This document shows, piece after piece, positions 25,801 through 38,322 of a stretch of 64,000 nucleotides of DNA. The translations under genes and the position numbers were made by a program. The stretch spans positions 587,812 through 651,811 of the forward strand of contig CAJNOI010000038.1 in the NCBI GenBank assembly GCA_905250115.1, in the 5' to 3' direction. Source of the stretch: Adineta steineri. Its lineage: Eukaryota > Rotifera > Eurotatoria > Adinetida > Adinetidae. Below the pieces are notes generated by a model that was not told the origin of the DNA, did not search any database, and saw only the letters and a program-made list of their open reading frames with translations. How positions within the stretch are numbered: the first letter of the stretch is position 1; every line of letters begins with the position of its first letter.

Positions 25801-27645
25801 CAGAAATAGATACACCTACTTTTTTTTATTCAAACTCAAAAAGTATATATATATATAGTTCAAATTCTTATTAACTATTAGTTTTTAAAATAATATTTGA
25901 TATGATTTTTTTTCTCACTTTACTATGAAAATTTTCATTTTCTTTTTTAGTCTACTAATAGAATTATGTATTTCACAAGTGTTCAACTAGAATTATTTCA
26001 CAAGTGTCGACTACTAAGTCATGTTTTATAGTGTCAATTTCTCACTTATATACTGAACACATCATATGAATAGATACATTAATATTGACAATAATGTCGA
26101 CTATCAAACATATAATTTAGTTCATAAAGTGTTAAAAAAAAGAAATCACTTATTATTCTAGTCATTACCAAGTATTGAAAATAACAAAAAAAAAGAAGAA
26201 AAAAAAAAGCTCATTTGTCGAAAGTCACCTACGAACATATGTAATGGGAGATATTTCAAAGTAGACGTAGATTAGTAGAAAATGAGACTATATGATTTCA
26301 CATTGGAGACACATAATTATCTCTCTAGATGAATAGAAATAGTTGATTAGTTGCTTACAAGAAACCACTAACTACCCACTCACCGAATAATATTAACGGC
26401 ATTGATAACAGATTTTTTGATACTACGCACTGTTTTGCTACTTTTCTTACTTATTATATACAATAGAACCAGATGTCTATCGTACACACTGTTAGATATG
26501 GAAAAAAAAACTTAGAGATGTTCCAGAACGAAATATAATTAAACATAAAAACAAAACAGAATGAAATTAATTACCATGCATGAGCTAATATAATAAGACT
26601 ACTATGTCTGTATGTGTATTTTATTTGGCCTGTTATTTTTTTTGTAAATATTTTAATAACAAATCCATATCATCATGGCAACAGTGCAATTTAATCGTAT
26701 TTTATATTATTATAACATGTCTAATTAGATGCAAAACAAAATCATGTAAGGGAAAAAGAAATTGCAATATATGTTTTCCTTTTCAAATTCAACATACTAT
26801 TCTTCGTTATTGATAAGAAATATACTGGATTTTTTTTCCTTCTTAGTCGTGTATATAAAAGATCATCGACTAAAGTGGTGTCGATCAACACAATGTCTTA
26901 TCATTCATGTTTTTCTCAATCGATACATACAATCAACGAATAGATTGATGTTTCAACCTCTAAACTTAGTTAGTGATGACAGATGATGATGTTGTACAAA
27001 AATGAGATCGTTGAGAAACAAGCTTAAAAAAACATGACAAAAGGGGATACATTGACGTCGTCATGATAAAAGACATAGACAAGTTGTCAACTTAAAGAAA
27101 CTACTACGAATATTTGCAATAAACATAATGATATCCTTGTGTGTGTGTATGTGTGTGTGTACGTATATGTTTATTTCAGATGAAATTTTACTACTACCCT
27201 TTTGGTTTATACTTGTGGATAATTAATGTGCCGACATGTCTGACATAAGTATATAAACATTGAAAACAGAAGAACTCGATAGTTCAAGAACCGTCATATG
27301 CTAATATTTATCACCTTAAAATGAGAGAAACATGTATTATGCATTACAACTTCTTTTGTTGAGTTCTAAATTTGACATAAGACATATCAACGATAACGCC
27401 TTAAGGGAATAGAAGATTATAAAAGAGAAAAAAAAAGAATTACATAGCTACTGATCATTTGGGATTTTATTAACAATAGTTCGGTATCAACACATAAGAA
27501 AATCGGCTTTTATGAATTTCCTTTTAATACTTCAAATTATAATAGAATAGAGAAAAAAAGCTACTCACATAATATCAGTGTCTTTAAAAATTGGTAGATA
27601 CGATGGTTCCTTTTGTTCCATATTACCGTTCGAAGAGACAAGCAT
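22823..27645 (-). CDS. SPR: Sex peptide / myoinhibitory peptide receptor-like GPCR, about 505 aa
   Basis: Exons from the 5' end: 27569-27645 (putative), 24138-24597, 23440-23874, 22823-23368. Seven membrane helices are present. TM2 is LRSPTNILLLAIALYDTLTG. Across TM3 and the second loop lies HTCSIWVSVTVVLAIQRYIYVCH followed by AKQWCTVP. TM6 is VTLMLIIVVTLFLIVEIPMA. TM7 is LLSYPINFFIYCRMSRAFRDAF. QRYIYVCH, WCT and YPINFxIYCRMSR are characteristic of the sex peptide receptor / MIP (allatostatin-B) receptor family; the DRY motif is QRY in these receptors. The ligand is expected to be a W(x)nW-amide peptide, by homology only. The Ser/Thr-rich tail offers phosphorylation sites. Without the far exon, translation could begin at 24581, giving a 474-aa protein that still holds all seven helices. 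Confidence 0.88.
24598..27568 (-). other. Presumed long intron 1 of the SPR-like receptor
   Basis: AT-rich, with no supported coding exon. A GT-rich microsatellite lies at 27137-27160. Short plus-strand frames near 26604-26986 have no domain or splice context. The length compared with other introns in the window suggests regulatory content, but no specific site can be named. Confidence 0.4.
27137..27160. repeat. GT microsatellite
   Basis: Two GTGTGTGT blocks separated by a single A substitution, within the presumed receptor intron. Confidence 0.85.
27569..27645 (-). CDS. Putative distant first coding exon of the SPR-like receptor
   Basis: The frame starts with ATG at 27643-27645 and reads MLVSSNGNMEQKEPSYLPIF. 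It ends in a strong donor (GTGAGT) with two bases of the next codon. The receptor exon at 24138-24597 has a clean acceptor (TTATTCTAG) and starts with the one missing base, so the joined frame is open (…KDTDIIRWFGDMDNNN…). The intron would be 2,971 nt, unusually long for this window. A second in-frame ATG lies at 27619-27621. Confidence 0.6.
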
Positions 27646-28444
27646 TTTTGTAAACGCTAATGTTTTTAGAAAGATTACGAGTTGTAATATAAGAGAAACA
27701 AGAGAAGAATTATGTATCCTTGTTTTTCTATACATAATCTGCATACATTAGGCACATAAACTATGTTGTTAGGCAACAATCAGATCTATCCTCTAGTTTA
27801 GATTGATGTTTAAATATATTAGAAAATATTTTTCATATACAAAAAAAAGAAAAGATTTTCGCTACTATGAATTTAACATTAATTCTACGATTATTTTGAC
27901 ATTTGATTAGAAAAATGGAAATTTTGTCATGCCAAAACGGATACATTCAATGATAATGATGCATACTCTCTTCTTTTTTTTAATAAAAAAAATTAATATA
28001 CTAATATGCTATTCTAAAGAAGCATTCAAAGAAAAATGATACCCAGAAAATTAAAGAATATATATATGTGTTTTTTTTACTATCTTATTTATTCTAATTT
28101 CTATATTATTGTTTGAAATAATTTCATAGAGGAAAAAAAAATGAAGCTTTTCTTTTTTGACAATTGCTAATTTGTATTTCATGATTGTCTAAGGAGTATA
28201 TAATAGTATAAAAGAATACTATTTGTTTGAGAATAGTATAAATTAACTTCGTTGTCTTCTTTTTCTTTTCTTACCCATCATTCAGATATTCTCATCTGAT
28301 ATCGATTTAGAGGTTTTTCTGTATTATTGAGAATTCCAAGGTTGATGAATAAAGAAATTAGCTAGAACTTATTATAGTTACTTACATTGTGACAACAAGT
28401 AAAGAACAAGTCAAATTGTCATGTGTATGCCCGTATCATATTTG

Positions 28445-28468
28445 CTGACTGACTGACTGACTGACTGA
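28445..28468. repeat. CTGA tetranucleotide repeat, six copies
   Basis: Six perfect consecutive CTGA units. Confidence 0.95.
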
Positions 28469-28611
28469 CGTTATAGTTCGGTAGAAGATCAAATAAGAAA
28501 CGAAGAGAAAGGGGGAAAAGCTTCATGCATTTCTTTCCTTCTTCCATCTTGCACTATGATCTTATCTAATAAACGATCTACACTTTGTTCTCGCTTTTCT
28601 ATTTTTGTTAC

Positions 28612-28636
28612 ATATATATATATATATATATATATA
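28612..28636. repeat. AT dinucleotide microsatellite
   Basis: About 25 bases of alternating A and T, followed by TACAT/GTATG repeats. Confidence 0.9.
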
Positions 28637-31329
28637 CATCTACATGTATGTATGTATACATTTTCTGCTACTCTAAGGACGACAATAGTAAGACATGCAA
28701 TCCTATAATCATCATCCGGTATCCATCTATTTCTCCATTATCTCAAACGTTTGATATAATAATACCCATAACGATTTACACGCTCGTCCCATTGTGCGTG
28801 TGTGACAAGCTTCCAATACAAATAATAAAAAAGAAAAATGGGTAATTTAGAAAAATATCTTAGCATTCTTTCTTGACAATATTATAAATTATAGTCAGTC
28901 TTTTTTTCTTCTTCTTTTCTTCATTAGTCTATTTAATATAATTTTATTGTTTTGTTTCATTACTATAGATATGATCCACCATCATAATATTTATTAGTTT
29001 TTCTTTTCTTAAGACCTACTGAATTAGCATTCCAACAAAAAACTTCATCCTTATGCTTTATATCTTATCGACTATTTTTTATCTATTTTGTCATAAACAA
29101 ATATATCGAAAACAAGGAATTTAGAATACAATTTATCATCGTTTCTTGTTTGTTCTATGGAGAAACATTAAAAAAGATAAACAATTAAATGTATAACATC
29201 TGTTAAATGAGATAATAATGGTAAACGAATGCGTAGTGCATACAATCGTTTGTTTTTGATTACATTCTTATATGCCATTCATTCATAATCTGGACGATTA
29301 TCAAGCTTCATGACTGAAAATGAGATCTTAGAAAGGAAGTTAATAGATGAAACCTATTGCATTTCTTCGTACTTCACTCAAATACTATATGAAAAAACCA
29401 ATATTATTACGGGGGAAAAAACAGAAATACGCCTGTAGATAATAACAATAGATTCATGATGAGAGATCATAAAATCATATATATAGGTCGAAAACAAACA
29501 AACAAACTCTATTGGCCTAAAAACGATTGTTATATTGATTTTCTAGTCGATCTCCTATTCTGTTTTTTTGGCATATATATAATATATATATAACTACTAA
29601 TATAGCAAACTTTATTCGAGTTTTCCGGATCTTATACTATCTGTCATAAATGATTTGTACTTTTGTCTATCAATGTTTTTCTTTTTCTGATATTTCTCTA
29701 TACAATATTTTATCTGGCGAAGATCATCACTGGAATCAATTATACAGAAAAAGTTTTTCCGTGCGGTAATTCAATTAGAGATAACAAAACTTGACATATG
29801 ATTCAGTGAAAAACATATTGAAGTGACTTATATTTTGTTAATATTTTAGAAATGAGTTATTTGAAATGACAGTATCAGGAAATCTAATTTTTGTACTGAA
29901 GTCATTTATAAAACGAGAGATATTGATTGACAATGATTAATTTAACTGGAAACAAATTAGCATATCATTAAATGACTAAATTAAACGAACTGTAAAAACA
30001 CAAAAATTGAATTTTGAAAATTTCATTAAACGATCGGGATGTACTTTACCCTCGATTCAGTCTTAATTCGCTTTAACCTTCACTTTTGTGTCTATGATTA
30101 TTTTTTCAAGTACTGGGTATAAAAAAAAGGCTTCTTATTATAACTACGTAGAAAAAAATTTTCACTTGAGCAAAAAAAAAAATAAATCAAATTTTTAACT
30201 CGAAACATTTTATAAGACTATTAATCTCATAGTAACAATTGAGATCAGTGTTAATTGAATCTATTATCTTCTATATTAAAATTATAAATAGGATAAAGAA
30301 AAAAAAAAGAAGGAAGTATTACAAAAATTTTTTTATAATATATATAATCATTATATAACAAAAAACAATTCAAAACACTATTTATTATATTTTCAACATC
30401 TTGTATATCATTTATAAAAATCAAAAGAAGATAAATGATGGAAAAGCTTGACATCTTTCGTTCCTCCTATACAAATCAAAGAGTACTTTCAATATTTCAT
30501 CACATATTATGATTGACAAAAGTATCTGTCACAGTCGTATATATAGTCGAATAATATACTGATAACATCAATCAACATCATCTAGATATTGTTGATGAAA
30601 TATAATAAATTAAACGACAAGTACTAACCTGATGATAGTTGTTTTGACACAATTTAATATTTTGAGATTAAAAATATAATATTGAAATAATCTTGTATTT
30701 TTTCACATGATATATTATTTCCATATGTAAATATTTATTTAATAATTATCTTATCATATGATTTTTTTGAAGACATTGATATATTTTAATTTTCTTTTAA
30801 TATAATATATTCGTTGTATTAGTTAACTTCAATAAACTATTACTCATGTGTCGCATGAAATCGATTCATGTTTTTTGTTTTTTTTTATCTCATTCTGCTT
30901 TTTTCTCTATATAGCATTATTCTCATCAAGAAAAGTATTGATTTTGACAAGTGTAACATATGTTATGAATAGAAAAAGAGAACATCGATAGTATCTATAT
31001 CATTACTGTTGTACATTTTGCATCTTTATAGGGTAAATGTGAAGAATAAACAACCGACATAAATATCATGGTACGATTAGTAACGATGAAAATAATCTAT
31101 AGAGTACTTTTTTTTTTGATTGAATCCGCAAAAGAATTGTAATAGCTTTGTCGTCATATGTTGTATTTCCAAGGACGATGACTAATATTATCATCAGCAT
31201 ATTTATACATTGCCAATCTTAATGATTAGCAGAGGAAAAAAAAGGATGAAAAAAAAAGAAAATCATAATACACTACAATAACTAATACATTAACAAAGAA
31301 GAAAAAAAGGAAACAATGAAATTTAGTTT

Positions 31330-34300
31330 TTATCTTTCCCTAGGTGTCCCATCACTATTTTCAATTGGTATAGTTTTAAAACAGCCAGTTGGTAATGATT
31401 GTGCTATATCAAGTAGATTATTAACTTGATAATTAAGTTGATCATGTTGAAGAATAAATTCATCCGTTCGATTTTTAATATAAAAAGCACCTGAATAAAA
31501 TTGATCAATACCAAATAGAACTTTATCTAATGATATTTGTTGAAATTCAATTTCAACTTGATCTAAATCAGTTATATTTATTTGTGTTGAATAATCTAAA
31601 AAGTAATTTAAATGAAAATCTATTATTTTATTTTCGTTTCTATTCATACTCAATGATGATTGTAATGATTTGAGTTGTTCGAGTAATTTTTGAACTTGAA
31701 CACGAGCAGAATTTATATTATTAGTTAAACTTTTACCAATTTCCGATGCTTTTTCAATACGACGAACATGTATATCCGCTTGTGCTTTAATATCTTTTAT
31801 TTCACTTAGAGCAATTGATGATCGATTATCAATTGAATCTGTTTCAGTTTTTAATGGAATTAATTTTGCATCAACTTGTTCTTTAATTGTATTGGCACTT
31901 TGCATAGCATTCTTCAAAAAACAAAATAATAATAATTTAAATAGATTTTTTTTCTTACATTATTTTCATAAGCGAATTTAACTTTTGTATGATTTTCCAT
32001 AGCATCATGAATAGTTGTATTAAGTAAAAGATATTCCTTATTAACTGACCAATACTTTTCTGTAATATTATGTGTACGAATCTGCATTGAATCAAGACGA
32101 TTATATTGTGTTTCGGCATCTTTACTTTGTGTATCTTTATCTTGAACAAATGCTAAGAAAAAAAGAATAGGATTTATTATTTAAATGAATTTATTTACCA
32201 CGAAGATTTTCACGAATTTTTTGTACTTCACGTTCGATCATAGTTGATTTATCAACAGCACGTTGAGCTTGATGTTCAGCTTGATCGACTTCATTAAACA
32301 AATTTTGAGTTTCCTAGTATAAATCAAATAATAGAATTAGAAGAAAAATAATTGTCTATTTAATTTACTTGACTAGCATCTTGAACAGATAATTGAAGCG
32401 ATTTTATTTGTTGATCAAAATTTTTTGACATATCTTGTAATTTATACATTTCATTAACAAATGTTTTCATATCATCTTCAAGTTTTTTAACTTCTTCTGA
32501 AATTTTCGTAACACGATCTCGAAGTTTATTCGATGAATCAAGTGTAAGACTTGATTCATCAATTGATAATTTCGTTAAATTTGATTTCCATTCTGTTGTT
32601 GAAGTTTTGACTTCGCTTAAACGACTAACAAGATTTAAACTTTGTTCAACAAGTTTCTGCCGACGAAGATCAAGTGATGATAAACTAAAAGATTTTCAAC
32701 GAAATTTTAAAAAAACAAATTCTTTTTTGTAACAAACCGTTGTTTCATATTATTTTCTAATTGATCACGAATTAATGCTTCTGAAGTACTTAATTTTGTA
32801 TTAAGGAGAAGTTCAGCCTGTTGACTTTGATTTAATGCATCATCATAAGATTTTTGTAATGTTTTTAATGTTTCACGAATATTATTAATACGTGTTTGCA
32901 TAAATAACGTTTTGTTTATAGCAGATTCATGTTGATTATTACTTGTACGACCCATTGGAGCAATCGTTTGTAATAATTGATTGATTCGAGCTGAAAAAGA
33001 AATAATATTTATGCAAATAGATAAACAATGAAACTATTATTATCCTACTTAATTGACGTGTTGTATCATTTAAGAAAGTATCATTGGATTTTTGAAGAAT
33101 ATCACGAATACGATCATTTTGTAGGATAAAATCGGGTAATTCACGTTCTAATTTACGATAACGTGCTTCAAATTCAGTTACATTTAATTTAAATTGTATA
33201 TCTTGTTGATCATAATCGGATGTATTTCGATGAATAAGTCCAACTCCTATAATTAATACGAATAGATATTTAAAAAAACAAAAAAAAGTTTTCTTATTAC
33301 GATTTAAATCAGTTTTCAAATGATTTAAATTAGTAGCCAATGCATCAAGTTCATTTGTTAATCGTTTATCTTCACGTAATGAATTAAGTGTTTGAGAGGA
33401 ATTTAATGTTGATATTGCATTTTGTAATACATTAAGATCTCGTCGATAACGATCAACACGTTTTTGAACCTCTCGATAGCATGATGGACAATCTATGTTT
33501 TAATCGAAAATAAATAAAAAAACATTTTTGATTTATTCTTCATACTTGGACATTCAAAACCATCTCGGTATTTGTTTTCTTCACATAAATCACATCGTTG
33601 TCCCATGAAATTTTCTTTACAAGGACATTGACCACTAACAATATCACATTGAACATCAAGTGAACCATATTGATCACAATTACATGCTAAAAATCAATTT
33701 ATATATAAACATATAATAAAATCAATCATTAACTTACATGTACATCCATCAGGTGAAAACCCATAATAATTAGGTAGACAACGATCACAATACTGTCCGG
33801 TTACACCTGGTTTACAAAAACATTGGCCAGTATTAACCGAACAAGAAATATTATAAGCACCAATTGGATTACATTTACAAGTTTCACAACCTAGTTTTAT
33901 CAAAGAATATAAATTTCAAATTAAACTCATTCCTATATGATTCTACCTCGATCGGAATTAAGATTCCAGTAACCATTTTCACATCGATCACATTGACGTC
34001 CTTGTACATTCGATTTACATGAACATTGACCTGATTGTAAATTACACTGAAGAAGAGAATTATCACTATGACGTTGAGTTCCTTTTGGATGACAATTACA
34101 CGCTAAATAGATTGAATAGCATAAATATCGATTAACCTTTTAGAGTAATATAAAAGCGATTTACCATGACATTTAATATCAAGTAAAGCGTCACCCCAAT
34201 GTCCCGGAAGACATTTTTCACAATAAACACCATATGTATTACGATTACAACGTAAACAATATCCAGTTGTTCTAGAAAATAATTCCAAATATATTAAAAA

Positions 34301-37300
34301 AATAAATATTATAACTAAACTTACGTATTACAATTACCAATTGTATTTGAATCAATATTTCCACTACAACTACATAATTCACAAGGTCTTCTTACACCCG
34401 TAACAAGACCTTCTGGATCACCAAAATAACCATCATCACAATATTCACATCGATCACCTTAAATAAATAAATAAATAAACTACATTTTAGGTACAAGAAA
34501 TTAACCTGTATATCCAGCTGGACAATTCAAACAAACAACATGGTCTTGTGGTAATTGTAATTGAGTACATGAAACACCAGCAGGACATGGACATTTTTGA
34601 CAATCATCTGGTGTTCCACGATGTGCACTGCCATAGTAACCTGGTAAACAACGTTCACAATTATCACCTGTTGTATGATGTTGACAAGCACATCTGCCCG
34701 TTTCAACATCACAAGAAAATGAATGATTATGACAATGACATGGTATACAACCAGCAAATGGACCACCAAATGATACTTCTCGGCGATAACCCGTAGCACA
34801 ATATTCACATCGTTCGCCATAATAACCTTGTGGACATGGTGAACAAGATTCAACATTGCCAACAGGAAAGAGACCACCTGAAGGTGAAGAATGTCCAAGT
34901 GCTATTTCACCAAGAAAACTAACAGCATTATCAACACCAAATGTAGCATGAATACGAATAGCTGTAATATTCGATAGTAAACGCATAAAATCAAGGAAAG
35001 GTAATGTTGGTGACCAAGATTGTTCATTCAATCTAAAGAAGAGAATTGAAAATAAAAATTTATTAAAGAATTATCTTTACCTAAATCGAAATGTAAGCGG
35101 TTCTTCTGATGGAATTGTTTGTGGTACACCACCATAAATAACAACACCAACTTTTATTCCATTGGCACCTTCAATTGCTACATCAGCATGTGTATACATA
35201 CGATTAACATTCGGTGGTGCACGTAAAATTAATATAAATGTTAAAAATTGATTATAAGACAAAGTACGATCACCCAAATATTGAGCTTAAATAAAAACTT
35301 ATGTTAATAAAATCAATTATCAGATAAAATATATCGTTACCTGGTGCTTCAAATGTTAGATCTTGACCAGGTGATGATTGTACATAAATATAACTACCCA
35401 TATCACTATAAACATGTGCTTCGTGTCTTGTTTGATTAACTGCTCGCCACCCATCCGCTCCTAATACAAATTAATTTATTATTTTATAGATTTAACACTT
35501 TCAAATTCGATTGAAGAATACCTTGGGAGAATGAAGATCGAATTGGATTATAATAATAATTCAGTGCTGATTGACATGTTGAAGCATGTCCATAACAGAA
35601 ACATTTTGTACAACCATCTGGATTAGTAGCATCCAAATTGAAGAAACCTGGTCGACATCTATTTATCAAAGAAAAATAATCAAATTAAAATAATAAATCT
35701 AATAATAATTACTTGTCACAATTCTGTCCTTCAACATGTGTTTTACAAGAACATTGACCAGTTTTCGAATTACATTGAAGTGGTTGTGATGAACCTGGTT
35801 CAAAACAAGTACATCGTCTATATAAACGAATAAATAAAACAATAATAGACAAAAATTAAAAATAAAAATTCACATACGTGCAACCATTTGGTCCAAAATT
35901 ATAATGATATGGTGCACATTGATTACATTTATCACCAACAACACCCGGTTTACATCGACATCGACCATCCGTTGCACATTGAATACTTTCAGAGCCTATA
36001 TATATATATTCATTAAATATGATAAATGTTTTATGATTTATATATGTCAGTTAAACTTACCAATAGGATCACACCCACAAGCAGAACATTCGCCTTCTGT
36101 ATTCGGTAATCGGAAGAAACCTAATTTGCAGCTTTCGCAGTTAGGTCCACCGCGATTACCAGCACAATCAATACAGACACTACCATGTCCTGTACGTTCA
36201 TATAATTCTCGACTAAATGTACAATTTTTAGCATAGCCATTACAGACACAAGCTGAATAAATAGAAAAAAAAAAGTTATTTTTAATAATAATAAATAATT
36301 AAATAAACCTTTGCATGGATGTGCATCTATAACTCCAGCTGCTTTCCATGGTGCATCATTATAAGCTGAATGACACATATCACAATCTCGCCCGATTGTA
36401 TTATGTTCACATTCACATCGAGTTTCATTTTTATGCACACCACCCTTCTTCGTACATTTATTTGCATGACCATTACAATGACAACTATAATAATTTAAAA
36501 AAAAACTAAAGATATCTTTAATCTATATATTTACCGTCCACCAACAGCTAAATCTGATATAGCATAGAAATATGTTCGTAATACTGCAGGTTGACCAAAC
36601 ATTTCATCTCCAAATGTATTCATTCGAATAAGTTGAATACGAATTTCAGATGCTGTTACCCATTCCTAAAAAAATTATTTTTCAATTTAACAAATATTTT
36701 TGTTGAATAATAAATTATGTTTACTTGAAGATCATTACGCATTTCAAATGTAACCGCACCTGGTCTCCAATCAAGTGTACCAAATGCTACTTCTGATCCA
36801 TGTAATGGTGTTAAATCACTAAAATCTTCTGAACAAATAGCTTCTGTATCAAAATCAGGATATTTCTTAGGTTGTAATCCAAATGTTAGCATACATGATG
36901 CACTATAATATTGATATGGTATCCATGAACTATTTTCATTTGTACGTTTATATATAATAAAACTCTCTGGTTTAGGTGATTGAAATGTTAATTTAATATA
37001 TGTAACATCATAAGTCTTGCCTAAAAGATACTCAAATTTGCCTTTCTGTTTTTTTTATTAAGAAAAGAATTCTTACCCAGATGAAGAGTTAAATTAACTG
37101 TATTTGGATAATTAATTCCTTCAAGCATTGTTTCACTTTGCCACCATGTAAGATTTCCTCGTTGATTAAAATCAGTCAGATAATCAGGTGGATGAGCTTG
37201 TGTTGGATCACGACTATCACATACTAGACAATTTTTTTGTTCATTATTTGATAAATAATCTCCGAACATTGCACTTTGTGGTGGACCTGTTTGAATACAA

Positions 37301-37647
37301 TATTCAGTACCAGTATTAGCTGAATCAATTTGCCAACGTTCACCACAAGTATTTGATGAAATAACTGGTCGACGAAATGCTGCATTAACAAATTCTGGTA
37401 GACAACGAATTGCATCACCAGTAGATTTATTATAACATGTTTGTTCTTCAATAACAATCGGAGGAGGAGTTAAAATTTCAAGTTGTTTTTTTGTTGTTGT
37501 AACTTTTTTTGGCGTAGAACGTGTTGTTGCAGATTTTGAATTGGATCCACTTTTTTGTGTCGAAACAACATTCGACAATTCACCGAGTATAATTAAACAT
37601 ATGAAGAATAATTTTCTATTTATTGTAAAAACACCATACACTGTCAT
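31330..37647 (-). CDS. LAMC1: Laminin gamma subunit, about 1705 aa
   Basis: Twenty-three exons, from 37077-37647 (first) to 31330-31911 (last); all phases close. The start at 37647 gives a signal peptide ([18 protein letters not shown]) and was preferred over an upstream in-frame ATG that would put 60 residues before it. Domain order: a Thr/Lys-rich linker; laminin N-terminal domain ([21 protein letters not shown] … [15 protein letters not shown]); a first run of EGF-like LE repeats ([11 protein letters not shown] onward); one L4 domain ([16 protein letters not shown] to LGHSS); a second LE run; then about 620 residues of coiled coil. One L4 domain between two LE runs, with no LG domains, is the gamma architecture. 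The C-terminus has LPTGCF, where vertebrate gamma-1 has the Cys that bonds to the beta chain. After that Cys the tail is 16 residues and ends PRER, longer than gamma-1. Human LAMC1 is 1609 aa. The protein is secreted and builds basement membrane with alpha and beta chains. Confidence 0.95.
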
Positions 37648-38322
37648 TGTTGCCTCTAAATTACGATTAAAAAAAAGACGCTTGCCGTATTTATGTGTAT
37701 AAAGAGTGTTAATGTTCACACTAGTTTTGATTACGGCATGAAGTTTCGTAGTATAAAGATTGATTTTTTTTGCACTCTTTCTATTCGCGTAATACGCACA
37801 GACACAAAAGCTTTTTTCTCTTCCCACCACGATTACTCTTATGACTATTGAACGTCTACTAACGTAGAGATATTGCGTTCATTCATGACCAGATATGACT
37901 CTGTTCTCTTACTTCTTTTTTCGTTAACACATAGACGAGGAGAAAGGCAAGCATCATCATCAATGCGTAAAAAGAAGAAAAAAACTCGGAGTGTAGGAGA
38001 GATTGAACGAACGTACCAATCATCCACTCAACCGCAGAAAAATGATGGACGATAACTGACCCAGTACATGTATTATTATATATACCCATGCACACACACA
38101 TACATATATATATATACGTATATCGAATAAGAAAGAAAAAAAGTACGAGACTACCATTAGTATAAAGACTGACCATATACACGTAATCGTTTCTTTTTTT
38201 TTTCTTCTTTTATTCATTATTTCAAAAGTACAATAAACACACCGAGTAGTTCAGATAAAGATTAAAAACTTTGATTGCAAGATCAAATTGTTATGAAGTA
38301 AAAGAAGAAGATTGAATAGATA
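37648..38322. other. Upstream region of laminin gamma
   Basis: Contains the laminin promoter and leader, and the 3' UTR of the LRR-Roc-COR gene. Overlapping short frames on both strands (37845-38217) have no recognisable content. A CA/TA-rich simple repeat lies near 38085-38125. Confidence 0.45.

Larger units (their letters stand above)
27646..31329. other. 3.7-kb gene-poor region
   Basis: Lies between the start of the SPR-like receptor and the 3' end of laminin gamma. It contains a CTGA tetranucleotide repeat and a TA repeat. Frames at 28585-28845 and 30251-30454 are low-complexity and not supported. It should contain the receptor promoter and the laminin 3' UTR. Confidence 0.45.

Noticed and set aside
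28445-28468. CTGA repeat considered as CRISPR or satellite
   Set aside because: Units of four bases without spacers; a plain microsatellite.
34527-34898. Overlapping frames on both strands inside laminin
   Set aside because: Shadows of the LE-repeat exon 34506-35032, with His/Val/Ile-rich composition and no domain.
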